Shown here: piece by piece, positions 1-12,900 of the stretch | Layout: each line of letters begins with the position of its first letter | How positions within the stretch are numbered: the stretch's first letter is position 1 | Assembly: GCA_963930645.1 (NCBI GenBank) | Contig: OZ005649.1 | Location: forward strand, 39,355,664 to 39,419,663 | DNA length: 64,000 bases | Origin: Salticus scenicus | Lineage: Eukaryota > Arthropoda > Arachnida > Araneae > Salticidae | Reading direction: 5' to 3' | The notes under the pieces: generated by a model | Seen by the model: only the letters and a program-made list of their open reading frames with translations | Databases searched by the model: none | What the model was told of the DNA's origin: nothing | Made by a program: the position numbers and the translations under genes

Positions 1-1375
1 TTAAATTTTGTTGTTAAAGTGTGAAGAAATGTATTTTATTTTTTAATGTAATGTGAAATATCTGAAAAATTGTTTTAAAAAGGATTTCATTGAAGCAAAG
101 GTTTGACGCGTTAATAATAGTGTTAATTTGTCAAAATGGAAATTTAAATGCCAAATTAGCGATAAAAGGATAAACATAGCAATATTTTTCTTAACTCTGA
201 TGCATGTCACGTGGTTCATAGTCTACCACGGAAAGCTAATCCTTTATTTATTGAATCAGACCTATATTTATATCATTGGTTGCAATTGCGCACCCCCCCC
301 CCAAAAAAAAAAAAAGGAAGAAGAAAAAGAAAAAATCATCCTTTATCCATTATTTAATTTAATCTTACAAACCAAGGATAAAAAAATATTTCTTTTATTT
401 CAATAAATTAATTTAATATTGACATCAGTTTAAAGCGTTAATTTCCAGAGGAACTTGAGCTTTTATTATTAAGAAATTTGTTTCAACTGAATGTAAAATC
501 TTTTTGTAAAAAAAATAGAACCGACTCCAAAAAGCAACTATCATTCAAACGACTGAAAATAAAATTAAAATTGACATAAAATAAAATCGTATATTGCGTC
601 TAAATGTATAAAATAAATTTCTTCGCCAAACAACATAAATAGTATAATTAATCATAACTTTTATATTCGTCACAGAATTAAAAAACAATTTGTTTAATTT
701 TTACAGATTTGTTTTTAGATCGATAGCTACAGAATTGTCTCAATTGATCCCCAATATGATCCATCTTCATAGTCTCCATTATTATTTTATCACTATATAC
801 AATTTGTCCATTAAGAACGTCTATATAGAACAGTAAACATCCTTCGTTATTAAGTATGTTTGTTCCTACGTAGTGATTAGATTTTTCTTTGCAAACTTCT
901 GCAGCTTACAAAATCTTAATTATTTATTTGAATCACAGTAGTTTTTACTGCGTGCTTTGCAGATGCCAAATGTGTATATTTTGTAACACATTCGCGACCG
1001 CATGTTTTTGTCCTTTTGACAGTAAGCTCCACCTGTGGGCGATATTGTTTTATATTACATTATTTTAAATCAATGTTTTCTGTTTTCATATTGAAAATTA
1101 TAAATTAATATACATTACGATTATACTCTTTCTAATCAAAGTATTTGTATCCATAATGAATTGGTTGCACAAATGTGAATATTGGGTATAATGTTAAGAA
1201 ATAATGCAGCCTATGTAACCTAAAGAAACGCCCACTGGTAGAGTTACAGATTGTCATTAATTATGAAGCCTATTTTCTGCAGGAAACATTAGTTTAAGCA
1301 TCTCAGTAACGTACGCTAATTTCGTTTCGTTGGATGCAGAGTAGCGATGTTAAAATGTGTTTAAGCGAAATTCAC
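1..1375. other. Left flank
   Basis: A+T-rich sequence with a C run followed by an A run at 291-315. The 92-codon open frame at 128 is low-complexity translation and not a gene. Confidence 0.5.
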
Positions 1376-1795
1376 CCATAGGCCGTAATGATAAGAAAAA
1401 CTTTGGCGTCTCCCTGTACACAATTCATAATCAATATAGACATAAAAAAAATTATACAGCTATTTCTATATAGATTCTGAACGTCTGCACCAATTTGCAA
1501 GTCAAGGCGGATTTTTGCGGCCGACATCGCGGTACATACAAATTCTGTCCAGAGGCCGTAATGATAAGAAAAACTATGGAGTGTCTCTGTACACGAACTA
1601 CTAACGGAACACACATCCAACACAATACAGTGATTTCTATGTGACTCGTAAACATGTGTACCAAATTGCAAGTGAATAGCGTGATTTTTGCGGCCGCTAT
1701 CGCGAGATATATAAACAGACAGACATGCAGACGGAACCCAAAATCTTTTTGAGTCTCCACAGGGAGGCCTCCACTGACGTTTCGCCAATTATGTT
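1376..1795. mobile_element. Family D element with an internal duplication
   Basis: AGGCCGTAATGATAAGAAAA occurs at about 1,380 and 1,553, each followed by a CCCTGTACAC-like or TCTGTACACGA word and TTTTTGCGGCCG. The last part has CAGACAGACATGCAGACGG and GGCCTCCACTGACGTTTCG, also seen at 52,370. Two overlapping minus-strand open frames here arise from the duplicated unit. Confidence 0.7.
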
Positions 1796-1815
1796 GTCTT
1801 TTTTTTTTTTTTTTT

Positions 1816-3142
1816 ATCCCCATCATACTATAGGTATGGCGAACTTAGGTAATCATGAAAATTTTCGACCTCAGTTTTTTTACTTTTTATACGTTTTCAG
1901 GTGTGAGGAATCCGAAAATGACAAAATTTGTATGGTGTCTGTCTGTAAGGTGTCTGTTAGTGGGTCAGTCCGTTAGTGTGTTAGTCCGTTAGTCCGTTAG
2001 TTTGTTAGTCTGTTTACTGAATATCTCACGAACAGATAATCGCAGAGACGTCAGATCACTTTTAAAATATTACTTTCAATACTGGCAACAACCCTATTTA
2101 TTTGGAACATTCGAATTAAAAAACTTCGAAGTTATTAGAAATTTACGATTTTCTTAACATGGGAGAATAGGACAAAAATTCACTTAAACGTGCATTAAAT
2201 GGAAACATTTTACTGTAAAAATGTCAGACCAGTTTTAAAATATCGGTTTTGATGCCGGAATGAACATCAGTAACTATAAATATGCTACTTTGAAAAATTC
2301 GCGAGTTATTGGAAATTTACGAATTTCTTAACAAGGCAGATAGGGCAAAATTTCACATAAACGTCAGTTTTTAGCGATATTTTCATGGTAAAGATGTCAG
2401 ACTACTTTTGAAATATTATTTAGGACACTGGCATGAATATTAATAACTGTGAATTTTCCAATATAAAAATTTCGTAAGCTATTGGAAATTTACGAATTTC
2501 TTAACATGGCAGAATAGAGCAAAATTTCACATAAACGTCAATCTTGAGGGATATTTTCAGCGTAAAGATGTCAAACCACTTTCGAAATATTATTTAGGAT
2601 ACTGGCATGAATATCATAGACTATGATTTTTCCAATTTAAAAAATTCGTAAGTTATTTGGAATTTACGATTTACTTAGCATGTCAGAATAAGGCACAATT
2701 GAGCATAAACTTCCATTTTGAGGATCATAAATACATTAGACAACTTCAAAATTGCATTTATGATACTTCTTTGAACATGACTGAATACAAATATTCTAAT
2801 AGGAAAATTTCGTAAGTTATTCGTAATTTACGATTTTATCAACATAGCGAAATTGTAAATATTTCATATAAATATGAATTTTGAGGATTATTGCATTGGA
2901 AACAGTAGTATGAAAACTAAACAACGGAATCGACCCCGATAAAATAAATTAATAGATTAGAATAAGATAAATATATCGAAGTGAACGATGGATAGCCTAT
3001 TAGGCGGGGATTTCATTCTGTCACTGTATCAAGCTTTGGTCAAATTCATTTCTTTTAACATGATTATAATATGACTCGCACTAGAAATTTATGAGAACAT
3101 GTATATGATGTGGAACTGAGCAGAGTCCACCTATGCCAACTA
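1816..3142 (+). mobile_element. Family A element, 1.3 kb, older copy
   Basis: Starts ATCCCCATCATACTATAGG and ends GGAACTGAGCAGAGTCCACC then TATGCCAACTA. The left terminal TAGTT is lost in a T run next to family D. The five hairpin units are present. Confidence 0.85.
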
Positions 3143-3424
3143 CTTTTTATTATTATTGAGACCATGGTTGAAATTTCATTATTTTACAAATATATTGTTG
3201 CATCTATGATGTCATATTTTTCTCAAATTATTTAATTGTCCAAAACACGCATATATATATATATATTTTTTTTTTCAATTTATCGTTTTAGTAGCTATGG
3301 CATGAGTTTCGAACATTACCCCGAAAACCAATGCTTCTTTTATTAAGATGGTAGTTGCTAATTCCTAAGTAACAAAGACGATACAATCGCAGATGAATTT
3401 TCTCTCTCTCTCTTTATTTTCTTA

Positions 3425-3449
<25 letters not shown>

Positions 3450-3456
<7 letters not shown>

Positions 3457-4528
3457 TGCTCCAGTAATTGACATCTATCCAGAAATAATTAATAAATAAG
3501 AAAAATAATAAAATCATATATTTTATATATAAGAATTTTAACATTTTATGTCAAACACTAGAGCATAGGGTGCTAATAACTGGTAAAATAAGCAGTGTCA
3601 AACACTGGAACATAGGGGTGAATTACTGATAAAATTAAAAACTGGCAGTGTCAATTATTGGAACACTGAGTGGGTGTCAAATAAAAATACAGTTGAACTT
3701 GGATAATTCGAAGTTGAAGGGACCAGAAAAAAATTCGAAATATCCAAAAATTCGAATTACATATACTATTTTGTCAAAAAAAAAAAAAAAAAAAAAAAAA
3801 AAGAGAGATAAATTAAAAAAATTAAAACTCTACGATCAAAGATTTAACACATAAACTTTATATCTAAGAATACTGCTAGATTCCCCTCCCATTAAATCAA
3901 TATTTTTTACAAGCTTAATTATTCAACATTTTTTTTAAAAATAGTCAGACATTTTTTATTTCTTCTTTAAGTACGATCTTTGTGTCATAGCAATATGACT
4001 TGATACAAAAATAGAATCTTCTTCATTAGACACGACTCTCAATTAAAAAAAACCTCGAAGTTCATGTATATGCACCATATCTTGTCATGCGCTAGTTAGG
4101 GTCTTCTCTTGTATTTCCTTATCCTTCTTTTGAAAGACTGTTAAAATAAATTAGCTGAGGAAAATCTCGTGAACAAATTTTACAGTAATATTTTAAAGTA
4201 ATCGTATGAAAAATTCGAATTATCCAAAATAGAATTCGAATTATCCACGATTTTTTAACATTATTTTAATACAAAATTCAAGAGACCGAGTAAAAATTTC
4301 GAATTATCCAGAATTTCGAATTAAACAAGTTCGAATTATTCAAGTTTCACTGTACATTAAAAAAAATAATTGTTATCAAATTTTTATTTATATTAACATA
4401 TATGTGGTTCTGAGTGTCTTTCATACCATATGTACTAACTTAAGATTTCTAAAGTTATTTTCTGATGACTAGAACATTAAAAACGTGAGAGGTTGCTCTA
4501 AAAGTGTCAATCCCTGGTGCACTTACCC
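3450..4528 (+). mobile_element. Family E element carrying a nested MITE
   Basis: TA flanks, start GGGTAGGTGCTCCAGTAATT and inverted end GTGCACTTACCC. Once 3690-4352 is removed, the remaining 416 bp aligns with the complement of 37031-37463. Confidence 0.85.
3690..4352. mobile_element. TA-flanked MITE nested in family E, 663 bp
   Basis: Starts CAGTTGAACTTGGATAATTC and ends GAATTATTCAAGTTTCACTG with TA on both sides. Inner copies of AATTCGAATTATCC occur near each end. The long A run at 3776-3802 lies inside. The empty site is seen near 37,200. Confidence 0.85.
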
Positions 4529-4873
4529 TATATAGATTTTTTTTTTTTTTGGTCTTTTACTCATTTCAAACCATGAGTGATAATTCATTTCATTTTTCTT
4601 AGCATTGATTTACATGATATATATTTTAATTATTCTATTGTCTTTTACAATATAATATCTTTATCATAATGCTTTACCATGTCCAAAATTGTTAACTTTA
4701 CATAACGCAAAAGATATATATTTATAAGATATATAATTTTCTTTTCTTTTTAATTAAACATTAAAATTCATATCACGGATAAATTTTTTCTCAGTACATT
4801 TTTGCATCTGTGACGTCAAATTCATATTTTTCTTTCTTCTTTCTTCTTTCTCCCCCCCCCCCCCTCAAATTAT

Positions 4874-5103
4874 TTAACCCTTTGCGGCGCAAGACAATTT
4901 GAAATATTTAAATTATACTGCCACCGGAATTCATGAACTAAATTAAACTAAAAGAAATTTTGAATTTTTAGGTTTAAAAAACCGGCCCTTTCTGATATGT
5001 TATAAACGTGAATTTTTGCTAAAATATTTCCGGGATGAATTTTTGCAGCTGGATCTTAAATTTTGCGTCCTCGTGGCGAGGACACCGCGCGTTAAGGGGT
5101 TAA
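4874..5103. mobile_element. piggyBac-like MITE, 230 bp
   Basis: TTAACCCTTTGCGGCGC on the left, GCGCGTTAAGGGGTTAA on the right; TTAA at both borders with CCC inside is the piggyBac pattern. A subterminal hairpin GTCCTCG / CGAGGAC lies close to the right end. No transposase is present. Confidence 0.65.
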
Positions 5104-6039
5104 TCGCTTCAAAAAAAAATGGATGATTATTTTATTATTATTATTTATTTCATCGTTTCAAGAGATATGGCATGAAATTCAAGCACTACCCTTCAGAACC
5201 AAGACATTTACTATTAACAAGATGATAATTAACCCCTAAGTAATAAAAATGACTTGTTTACAATAGCATTTTAACTTATTGTTATTTTTCTTATGCAGAG
5301 TTTCTTTCTCTTTTATTCGTTTTAAACCCTGAGTGGAATTTTAATTTTCCTTAATGCATTGTAGCTGTGACATAATTTTTTTTTCTGTTAAATTATTATT
5401 TTTAAGAATTATTTTATTCAAAGAAACTATATGGATAAGAATTTATTTTCTTTATCTCAATACCTTATTGCAGCCTTGAAGTCAAAGTGATTCACAACGT
5501 AATCATGATCACCTTGAAATTAATTCTATCTCGGAGATGAGAAATGAAACTTACTGTATTTTTTTTTTTTTTTTAGGAATAATATTTTACAAGTTTTAAG
5601 TATTATGGAAAAAAAAAAATCGTCCAAAGTTTTCAAAGGTATTGATCTTTAGATATCATTTACAAGAAAGAAGGTTTCTTTTCTTTTCTTTTTTTTTTTA
5701 TGAAAATTTTAATGGAATTAAGAAAAGAAAAGATTTCATGTTTAAAAAAATTAAAAGGAAATATACATAGAGTAGTAGGATAATTAAAGTTAAAAAAGGC
5801 TTAATTGTGAGGGAAATTTATTTTAAGATGTTAGAAATAGGTAAAAACTTATACTTAAAATAAGTACTAGTTACAAAGATGATGCGATACGCTTAAAATC
5901 TCTATTCAGTAACTTTTTTTTTTAAAAAAAAAAAGAAGCATTTCAAGGTTTTTTTTTTTTTTTTTTTTTGGTAGTAAATAAAGAATTAATAGTGGTAAAC
6001 GGAAAGGCGTGAAAAAGGTTTAATTATTTTTCAAATAAG
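5104..6039. other. Spacer downstream of gene 1
   Basis: A+T-rich sequence with long T and A runs (5559-5574, 5917-5935 and 5949-5969). No gene is recognised. Confidence 0.5.
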
Positions 6040-6191
6040 AAATAAACCTAATAATTTATTTAAAAATATTTATTTGGAGTTTACAAATTTTTCATGTTAC
6101 ATTGCATCAAAGAAGTAATCTTGTTCAAATGGAACTTATTCCCTGATCGCTGTTTTATGTGGTTTCATCCAACAATCACATATTATTTTAC
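6040..6191 (-). other. Gene 1 3' UTR exon (predicted)
   Basis: On the minus strand TTTGTAG at 6192 is a good acceptor. The sequence that follows matches the 3' UTR exon of gene 2 at 53,666-53,825, including an AAATAAATATTTTTAAATAAA end. No coding sequence is present. The 5' border is supported by homology; the 3' end is approximate. Confidence 0.7.
6069..6074 (-). terminator. Gene 1 poly(A) signal AATAAA
   Basis: AATAAA on the minus strand at 6074-6069, with a second copy at 6060-6055. The two-signal arrangement and spacing match gene 2. Confidence 0.65.
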
Positions 6192-7894
6192 CTACAAATA
6201 AATAAATAAATAATGTAATGAAATAAAAATACAAACACACATTAGAAATGACATACACAGGAAATATAACATCTTTATATCATACAAGCGAACAAGAAAG
6301 CAACAGATTCATTACAATTACAGTGATATACACAAATTCAGTAAAAGATTTTAGAAAAAACTTTCTGATTATATATATATATATATATATATATATGATA
6401 AAATATGTATTTCTAGCAAATTTTAACTTTAATTTCGTACATATTTTCATAAATTGTTTTTGTTTTGCTACATATTCAAAAATTAAATCCCAACAGAAAG
6501 AATATTTGTCACATTCGCTGTTCAGAATACACCGATTAATAAAAGTAATCTGTGCTATTTATGGAAAGCGTATTCACAATCAGAGAGACTAAACTACCAC
6601 TCCCTTAACCCTGTTTGAATATTATACAAAAATTCATAAATCAATCATACAAGTTTACTATTAAACTAAAAAAAAAATTTCAAGTTATGTTCAAAACCAA
6701 ATTATCTTAATCGTATAATGTTAAAAATTAGCGATATAAATCAATTTTTTCAAGTTAGATCCTTATAAAATCTTCAAAATACCAAATTTGAAATTATTTC
6801 ACTTATTTGTATAAGCTATAACGATAATTGACACAGTGACAAATCAGATTTGAAAACGAATGTCAGAGCTAAAAATTCAACAAAAAAAAATTTAACTTTT
6901 AAATATTACCTATGAACCACTGGTGGAAATCGCCCAACTAGTGGAACCGCTGTTATACAATTTCTTCCATTTAGTCTCTATGTCATCTTTTGTTTTGAAC
7001 ATGGCACCGAATTTGATACATAAAAGAATCATTTTGAAACATTGAGCTACTAGAGTTTTAGTGAATAGTCACAACAGAAAGTCACAACTATACTGCAACT
7101 CTCACGATGTAGCGAAATGCTATATCAAATCTTCTATACGCAAGCGAAGTATGGCGTCACTAGCCGTCCGTGGGGCCAAGTAAAAGATTTCCTAATTTAA
7201 TCGTCCATTGACGTTTTGTAAAAAAATTATTAAAATTTGAGGAAAATTATTTCCCAATTTCAGTCCTCATATTTGGGTATAATTATAAATTAGTTATCGT
7301 ACACATGTGTTAGATTATGTTATTTTGCTGTTAAATTGATAAAATTTTAATTTTAAATTTCAAAACTCTGTCGTCCTTGGCGTTTTTTGTATTTTGTGAT
7401 TAAAAACGTAATACGAAGATATACATTCCAAATGTCTATTTTCGTAATATGTATTGTGCAAAATATTGTTTCATATTATTGATTGCTCTCTTAATATACG
7501 TTGTTAAAATAACCATGATTTTTGAAAGAAATTAAATATGTTCGCCAGATAATTTGGCGATTTTATTTTTTCAACGAAGGACAACAGACATCAAATCTAT
7601 TCAGCTTCGAAATATTAGTATCTTATATCAAAGACTTTATTTTGACATTTGGCTTCCAATCATGATAGAATATCTATCATTTTCCTTTTAATTAGTATAT
7701 TTGTTGGATATTTATTGCGTAAATATCATATGTAAATACACATGTAATATTTCTTTACTTTTGTAACATTAACGTAAAGGAATCCACCTTTGCCTTTAAA
7801 CTTGCCGAAAGGTTATATATATATATATATAAAGCTTAAAAAATTTTCTATTTATCCTCACTGTCATCCAGAAATTTCTGAAGCGTAATTTTGT

Positions 7895-9597
7895 GAAAAT
7901 GGGTGAGTATATAAATTCTAAACTTCAAATTATCATCAGTATAATGTCTAATGAAACATTAAAAAATGCAAATAATATCTTGGTTTTTCTGCAGAGTATC
8001 ACAGTTTTCTCGCGAACCACGAGTAGTGCATGAACCATCCGTTGGCGACCACTGTTTAATCATGTAAATGCATTAAATGTATCATGTAAAATGACTGTTA
8101 AGAAAAAGAACGATGATTAAATATGTGTTTCTGGCTGGCAGATGCTGGTGGACTCCCGGTATACAGAGGCTACATATCAACTTCTACAGCAAAAAATTCA
8201 CCAAATTTAAGAACCGAGGTAGTCAATATGAAAAAGAATTCAGACTGGATTTAGATGCATATCGGCTCAAGTAGTGCTGCTTTTACTCACCTGAAATTTT
8301 CCAAATAGCTACATTTCAGCACCTTTTTATTAAAACTTATACCAATCTGCATAGGTACCTTTATTTTGAAAAACGGTGATTAAATATTTATTCATGTTAA
8401 ACGATAGATGGCGCTGAACAGAATAATATAGAAGAAACTTTTGTCGGCCAGAACACTACAGTTTGAGATGCAAAGTGTTCTCTTTCTAATCAATAACTTT
8501 TTAGTATCACAAACCTATGTCTTCAATGATAAATTTTGCGTAGTATGTAAATTTTAGCATACTTGATCATAATTAAATTTGGATTTCTGTCGATTTAAGA
8601 ATAGGCAAAGTTTTTACTAGTACTTGTAAATACGTAGTTTTGTAGAATTTTTATCTGATAATTTATTAAAAATTGTGCATTTAAATAAAACAAAGATGTC
8701 TCTGTGCATGTTATCATTTATGATTTTTCACAATGTATAAAATATCTAAACAAAGTAAAGTAAATTTGGAAATAAACACTATGTCACGTCAAACCACGTA
8801 AGACTTGTTTCTATATCGAAACAATTAAGCGCGACTTTTCATCAGGTAAATAAAAATAAGCACAAATGCAGAATCAAACCAAACATTGCAAACTGCAAGA
8901 TAAAAACATATTTTTAGTGCATTTTTATACATAATGAGCACCCTCAGAAATGGATACTCAAATTTCACGAAATTTTCCTTAATTTTAACGAAACCAGGGG
9001 AAATGACCAGGGAAGTACTCCGAGCGAATATTTCGTCAAATTGAGAAAAATACTTTCGTCATTTGTTTGAACACACGAATTTCGTTAAAAGTAAAGAAAC
9101 ATTTTTTTCCTCCTAATTTTCGTTATACAGAATAAAATACAAATTATAGAATTAAGAAATTACTTGGAAATTCGTTGCTTTGGACGATTAAATCTCATTT
9201 ATATTTGATGAAAATATAAATAAAACAGAGCAAACAAATAAAAGTCATTGTAACATAACGTCGAAACAACACAGGAAAAAACAAAACAAAATGGCGATAA
9301 GGAAAGCTAGCACGTGCTATTGTGAGTAAACAGTTTTGTCAAATATTTAAGAGTTCACGTTTCTTCAAGAATCACGTGATCGCTTGACGAAGTGGTTGTC
9401 AAAAACAACGAAATTAAGCCAGAGGATGTCTGAATCGTCAAAATTGAGTGTATTATTTCTGAGAGTGAGGGTGTTAAATATCCCAGTACAGCTACGTTTA
9501 ATAAAACTAATTCGATCTTTTTATTATTATTATTTGTTTTAGACAATGGCGCATTTACAAATTGCCCGACTGAGTCGTGTTTTGCTCCCTGATAGAG
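7895..9597 (+). other. Possible small nested gene on the opposite strand (three exon-like segments)
   Basis: An ATGG followed by GTGAGT at 7895-7898, then CTGGCTGGCAG and an open exon 8142-8218 ending at GAG|GT, then TTTGTTTTAG and an open exon 9543-9597 ending at GAG|GTAGAA, join in one frame. The product starts MDAGGLPVYRGYISTSTAKN and later reads MAHLQIARLSRVLLPDR. The Arg/Ser-rich character resembles mitochondrial targeting peptides. No further exon and no family were found, and it could be chance. It lies inside intron 5 of gene 1. Confidence 0.25.
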
Positions 9598-9686
9598 GTA
9601 GAAAACTCACAAATTTGTATTTTTGATTTAATTTCAAATAGAAATTTTACACTATTCTATAATTAACTTCAAATACTAGAACATAA

Positions 9687-9688
<2 letters not shown>

Positions 9689-9740
<52 letters not shown>
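9689..9740. repeat. ATA/TAA microsatellite
   Basis: About 17 uninterrupted copies of a three-base A+T unit, in gene 1 intron 5. Confidence 0.95.
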
Positions 9741-9868
9741 TCAATAGTGATAGCGTTTAACAACGCATCTGCACACCACACAAAGAAAAATGCATAAGGT
9801 AAAATGAAAGACAGACAAAATTTAAATCGTAATTTTAATAAATGTTTACAACTTACATTTATTGAATG

Positions 9869-9945
9869 TCATGCACATCCCAAAAAGGTGCAAGCACCTG
9901 GACAGCATACCCATCCATAAAACCATACGTCGCAACAACCACCTC
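9869..9945 (-). CDS. Gene 1 exon 5: C terminus and stop
   Basis: The acceptor AGTAG at 9947-9946 opens an exon encoding GGCCDVWFYGWVCCPGAC and the end FLGCA, then TGA at 9871-9869. This is the second half of granulin module 3, with WVCC where the family usually has HCC. The exon continues 12 nt past the stop to a GTAAGT donor at 9856, so the stop lies close to the final junction. Confidence 0.9.
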
Positions 9946-12900
9946 CTACTAAAAAAAGGAAATTTTGTTATTTTAAAATAAAAGTTGCTTCTTAGTTTAT
10001 TACATTATGCAGAGACGTTTTAATTTATATTCCATTTCGAATTTACCGTAGAAGCAAACTTGTTAAATAAAAAATTACTAGACTAAATTTGGTTATAGAA
10101 TATATAAAAAATCACGGTATTTCCTCTTCCTGAAAAATCATCTGGACAGCATACCCATCCATAAAACCATAACAACCACCTACTACTTAAAAAAAAAAAA
10201 AAAAAAAAAAAAAGGAATATTTTGTTATTTTAAAACGAAAGTTGTCTCTTAGTTTATAACATTTATAGCAACATTTGAAGAGAATTACTCTAAAAAATAA
10301 AGTGGTGTGAAAAAGGGGGCGTTAACAATTGTATGGTGAGATGGTTGGCAAGTGTGTATTTGTCCCTCAATATCTTTAATCTATTTACCTCTCAATCTGA
10401 CCAATCAAAGTTCTTCCTCTATTTCAATAGCAAAGAATACTGTCTATATGAAAATATTATGTTTGAAAAAGTCAATTTATGTTCATTTTATGTTGTTGGA
10501 AATAAGTAGGGAAAATTAATCTCGAAAATAATTTCTATTGCATTTTTAAAAATTTAACAAGCAAATTTAACAAATTTCTTATTTAAGAATTTTAAATGCA
10601 AAAGATTACGTGATAAAAAGCAAAATGTGTGTAAATAAATAAGAAAAGACAGAAACCGAAACCAAAACCAAAGCCTTCTATTTCTCCTAGTTAATGAATA
10701 ATACTAATAACTGATTTAATGTGGCGTGGTTTTATTTCAGTCTATTCATCCATATAAAAGTATGCGGTATTAACTGTTTTACGTTCCTTAAAAACAGTTA
10801 CTGAATTTACTTTTCTTTTTTTCTTTCATGCAATTTCTCTCTATTTTATCTTTAATATTTTATAATTTAGTCCAACAACAACAAAAAAAAAAAAGTATTA
10901 ATTAGCATAAATATACTAGAAGCGTAAGGGCAAAGAATGTTTTTTTACCTTAAAATATGAAGTTGCGTTCGATAACGCTTACTGCATTCAATTCTTAATA
11001 TTAATTTTAATTTTAATTTAATTTTTTTAACTTGTTGTCAAAAAAAAAAAAAATAAATAAATAAATAAATAGATAAATAAAACTTTTTCTAGTGGTGTAT
11101 TCTGTCTGAAATCAATAATTCCCTTGTTCTAATAAAAGTAGCTTTGTCTGATTTCTTGGCCTCATATCAGAATTTTTTTCTGTAACCCATGTACACCATA
11201 TTACTTACAAAATCTTGAATAAACTGCAAATAAAAGGCAAAAAATAAAATGCAAAAAACACGCAACAATTATTTCGGGTCGAAAGAGCACACGACCCTTC
11301 ACCAGGAGGGCACGAGTGCTGCAGTCAAATCGGCAACGCACAAAACCGTTTATAATGAAAAGTAAAATCATGTAAAGTCGAATGTAAATATAACTACTAG
11401 TGTGAGTAGAATTGTAAAATAAAACAAGTAAATAAATAGGTAAGTGTAAAAATATAACGAAATCTAAAAATATCAAAAATAAACGAAAAATCTATGTTAT
11501 GTGAGTAATTTCTAAGCATCAGAGAAGAATGGAGTGGAAGAAATATCATTAACAAGATTTTTCGAATTTTTAAATATGTAAAATGCTTCATGGATAATTA
11601 AATGGGAAAAACAGACAGGAGATGAAATTATGTTAGTTTTGGAAAAATCAAAACGATGACCATCAGCCCAGCAGTGGGAAGCATGATGCTCAAGTATGAT
11701 GCTCAAGTTTTCAGTTTTCAGTGCAGCTGTCGACTGCTTAAATAGAAGAGAAAAAACTAAATGCAAGCAAAAAAATATCAGTCTAGAAAATCTTCTTTTT
11801 AACCCGTAGTAGTCGCTATAGACAGCGCCACCTATTACAGATTGCGCACTTTTTATTTAACTGTCACCAATAATTTTAAGAAGTGATGTGACCGACGTTT
11901 CATCAATTTTTTTCGCGATTTATGTATATCAAATGCCACTTCTAAAAATTTGTGGTGGCTATTGTATAAAAAAATATGGCAACACTGAAGGTTGGGCGGC
12001 AAATCGACCAACTAGCGAATACTAACGGGTAAAGGTAGGGGTCGTACTCTCTGCCCTTATTTTAGGACACTCTCAGAAATAAGAAATTTTCAAACTCATT
12101 GCTACCACTATATTTATACTATAATCTCCAATCTGTATAATCGTGGCACATTACTTGACTATATCTAGAAAAATTCCACATGAAATTAGTGGTGGCTAAA
12201 AATGTGAAAATTTCTTATCTGTGAGACTGTCCTGAAAAAAGGGCGTAGAGTACGACCCCTGTTTCAAGGAATGTAATCATCTAAATTTCAATAAAATAAA
12301 ATAAACGTAAAGGATTTTAAAGCGTAAAGGATTTTTAAATGTAAAGGATATTTTGGCGGAACATTTTGAGGAAGAAATCTTTAATAAATTGTAAATGGTG
12401 GGCGGATTCTGTGCTTAAAAATGGGCGGGACTAGTCGCTTATCATTGCACGCAAGGAGTGCTAACTTTTTTTTGCTCAGAAATGCCTATTCGAGACGGAT
12501 ACACCGTCTCGAACAGGTTAACTTGTGGCAGATGGTTGTACAGTAACTTCAAATATACAATAACAAGTGCAATGATTGTGGACAACGAGAGATTCAGTCA
12601 GCAAACAAGAAACCATCGTAGCTAAAAGTGTAATGTATTGATTTTAAGTTAAACGTGTTAATTAGTAACTTAATACCATTTTCTGGTCTTATTCTTTATC
12701 TAGTTTTGTTCTTTTTTCTGTTTCTTTCATATTTTTTTCTTTAAATATATTTTTGTAATTCTTTTTAAATTTCTTTTAAATTTCTGATTTTTTTAATTAT
12801 TGAATTGAAATATCCGCTGCCAATGTGAAAATATTTGTTTACAAATACCTTACAATAACGTCATTTATGTGAAATATTATTATTGATAATGTAGTTATAA

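Larger units (their letters stand above)
6192..9856. other. Gene 1 intron 5 (3' UTR intron)
   Basis: An A+T-rich intron of 3.7 kb with microsatellites at 6369-6396 (TA), 7814-7831 (TA) and 9689-9740 (ATA). I recognise no transposon here. The plus strand has a run of exon-like segments at 7895-9597, listed separately. Confidence 0.6.

Noticed and set aside
9275..9325. ATG followed by a short frame and a GTGAGT donor near 9,288-9,325
   Set aside because: Joining it to the exon-like segment at 9543 gives an early stop, so it is not a better start than the chain reported.
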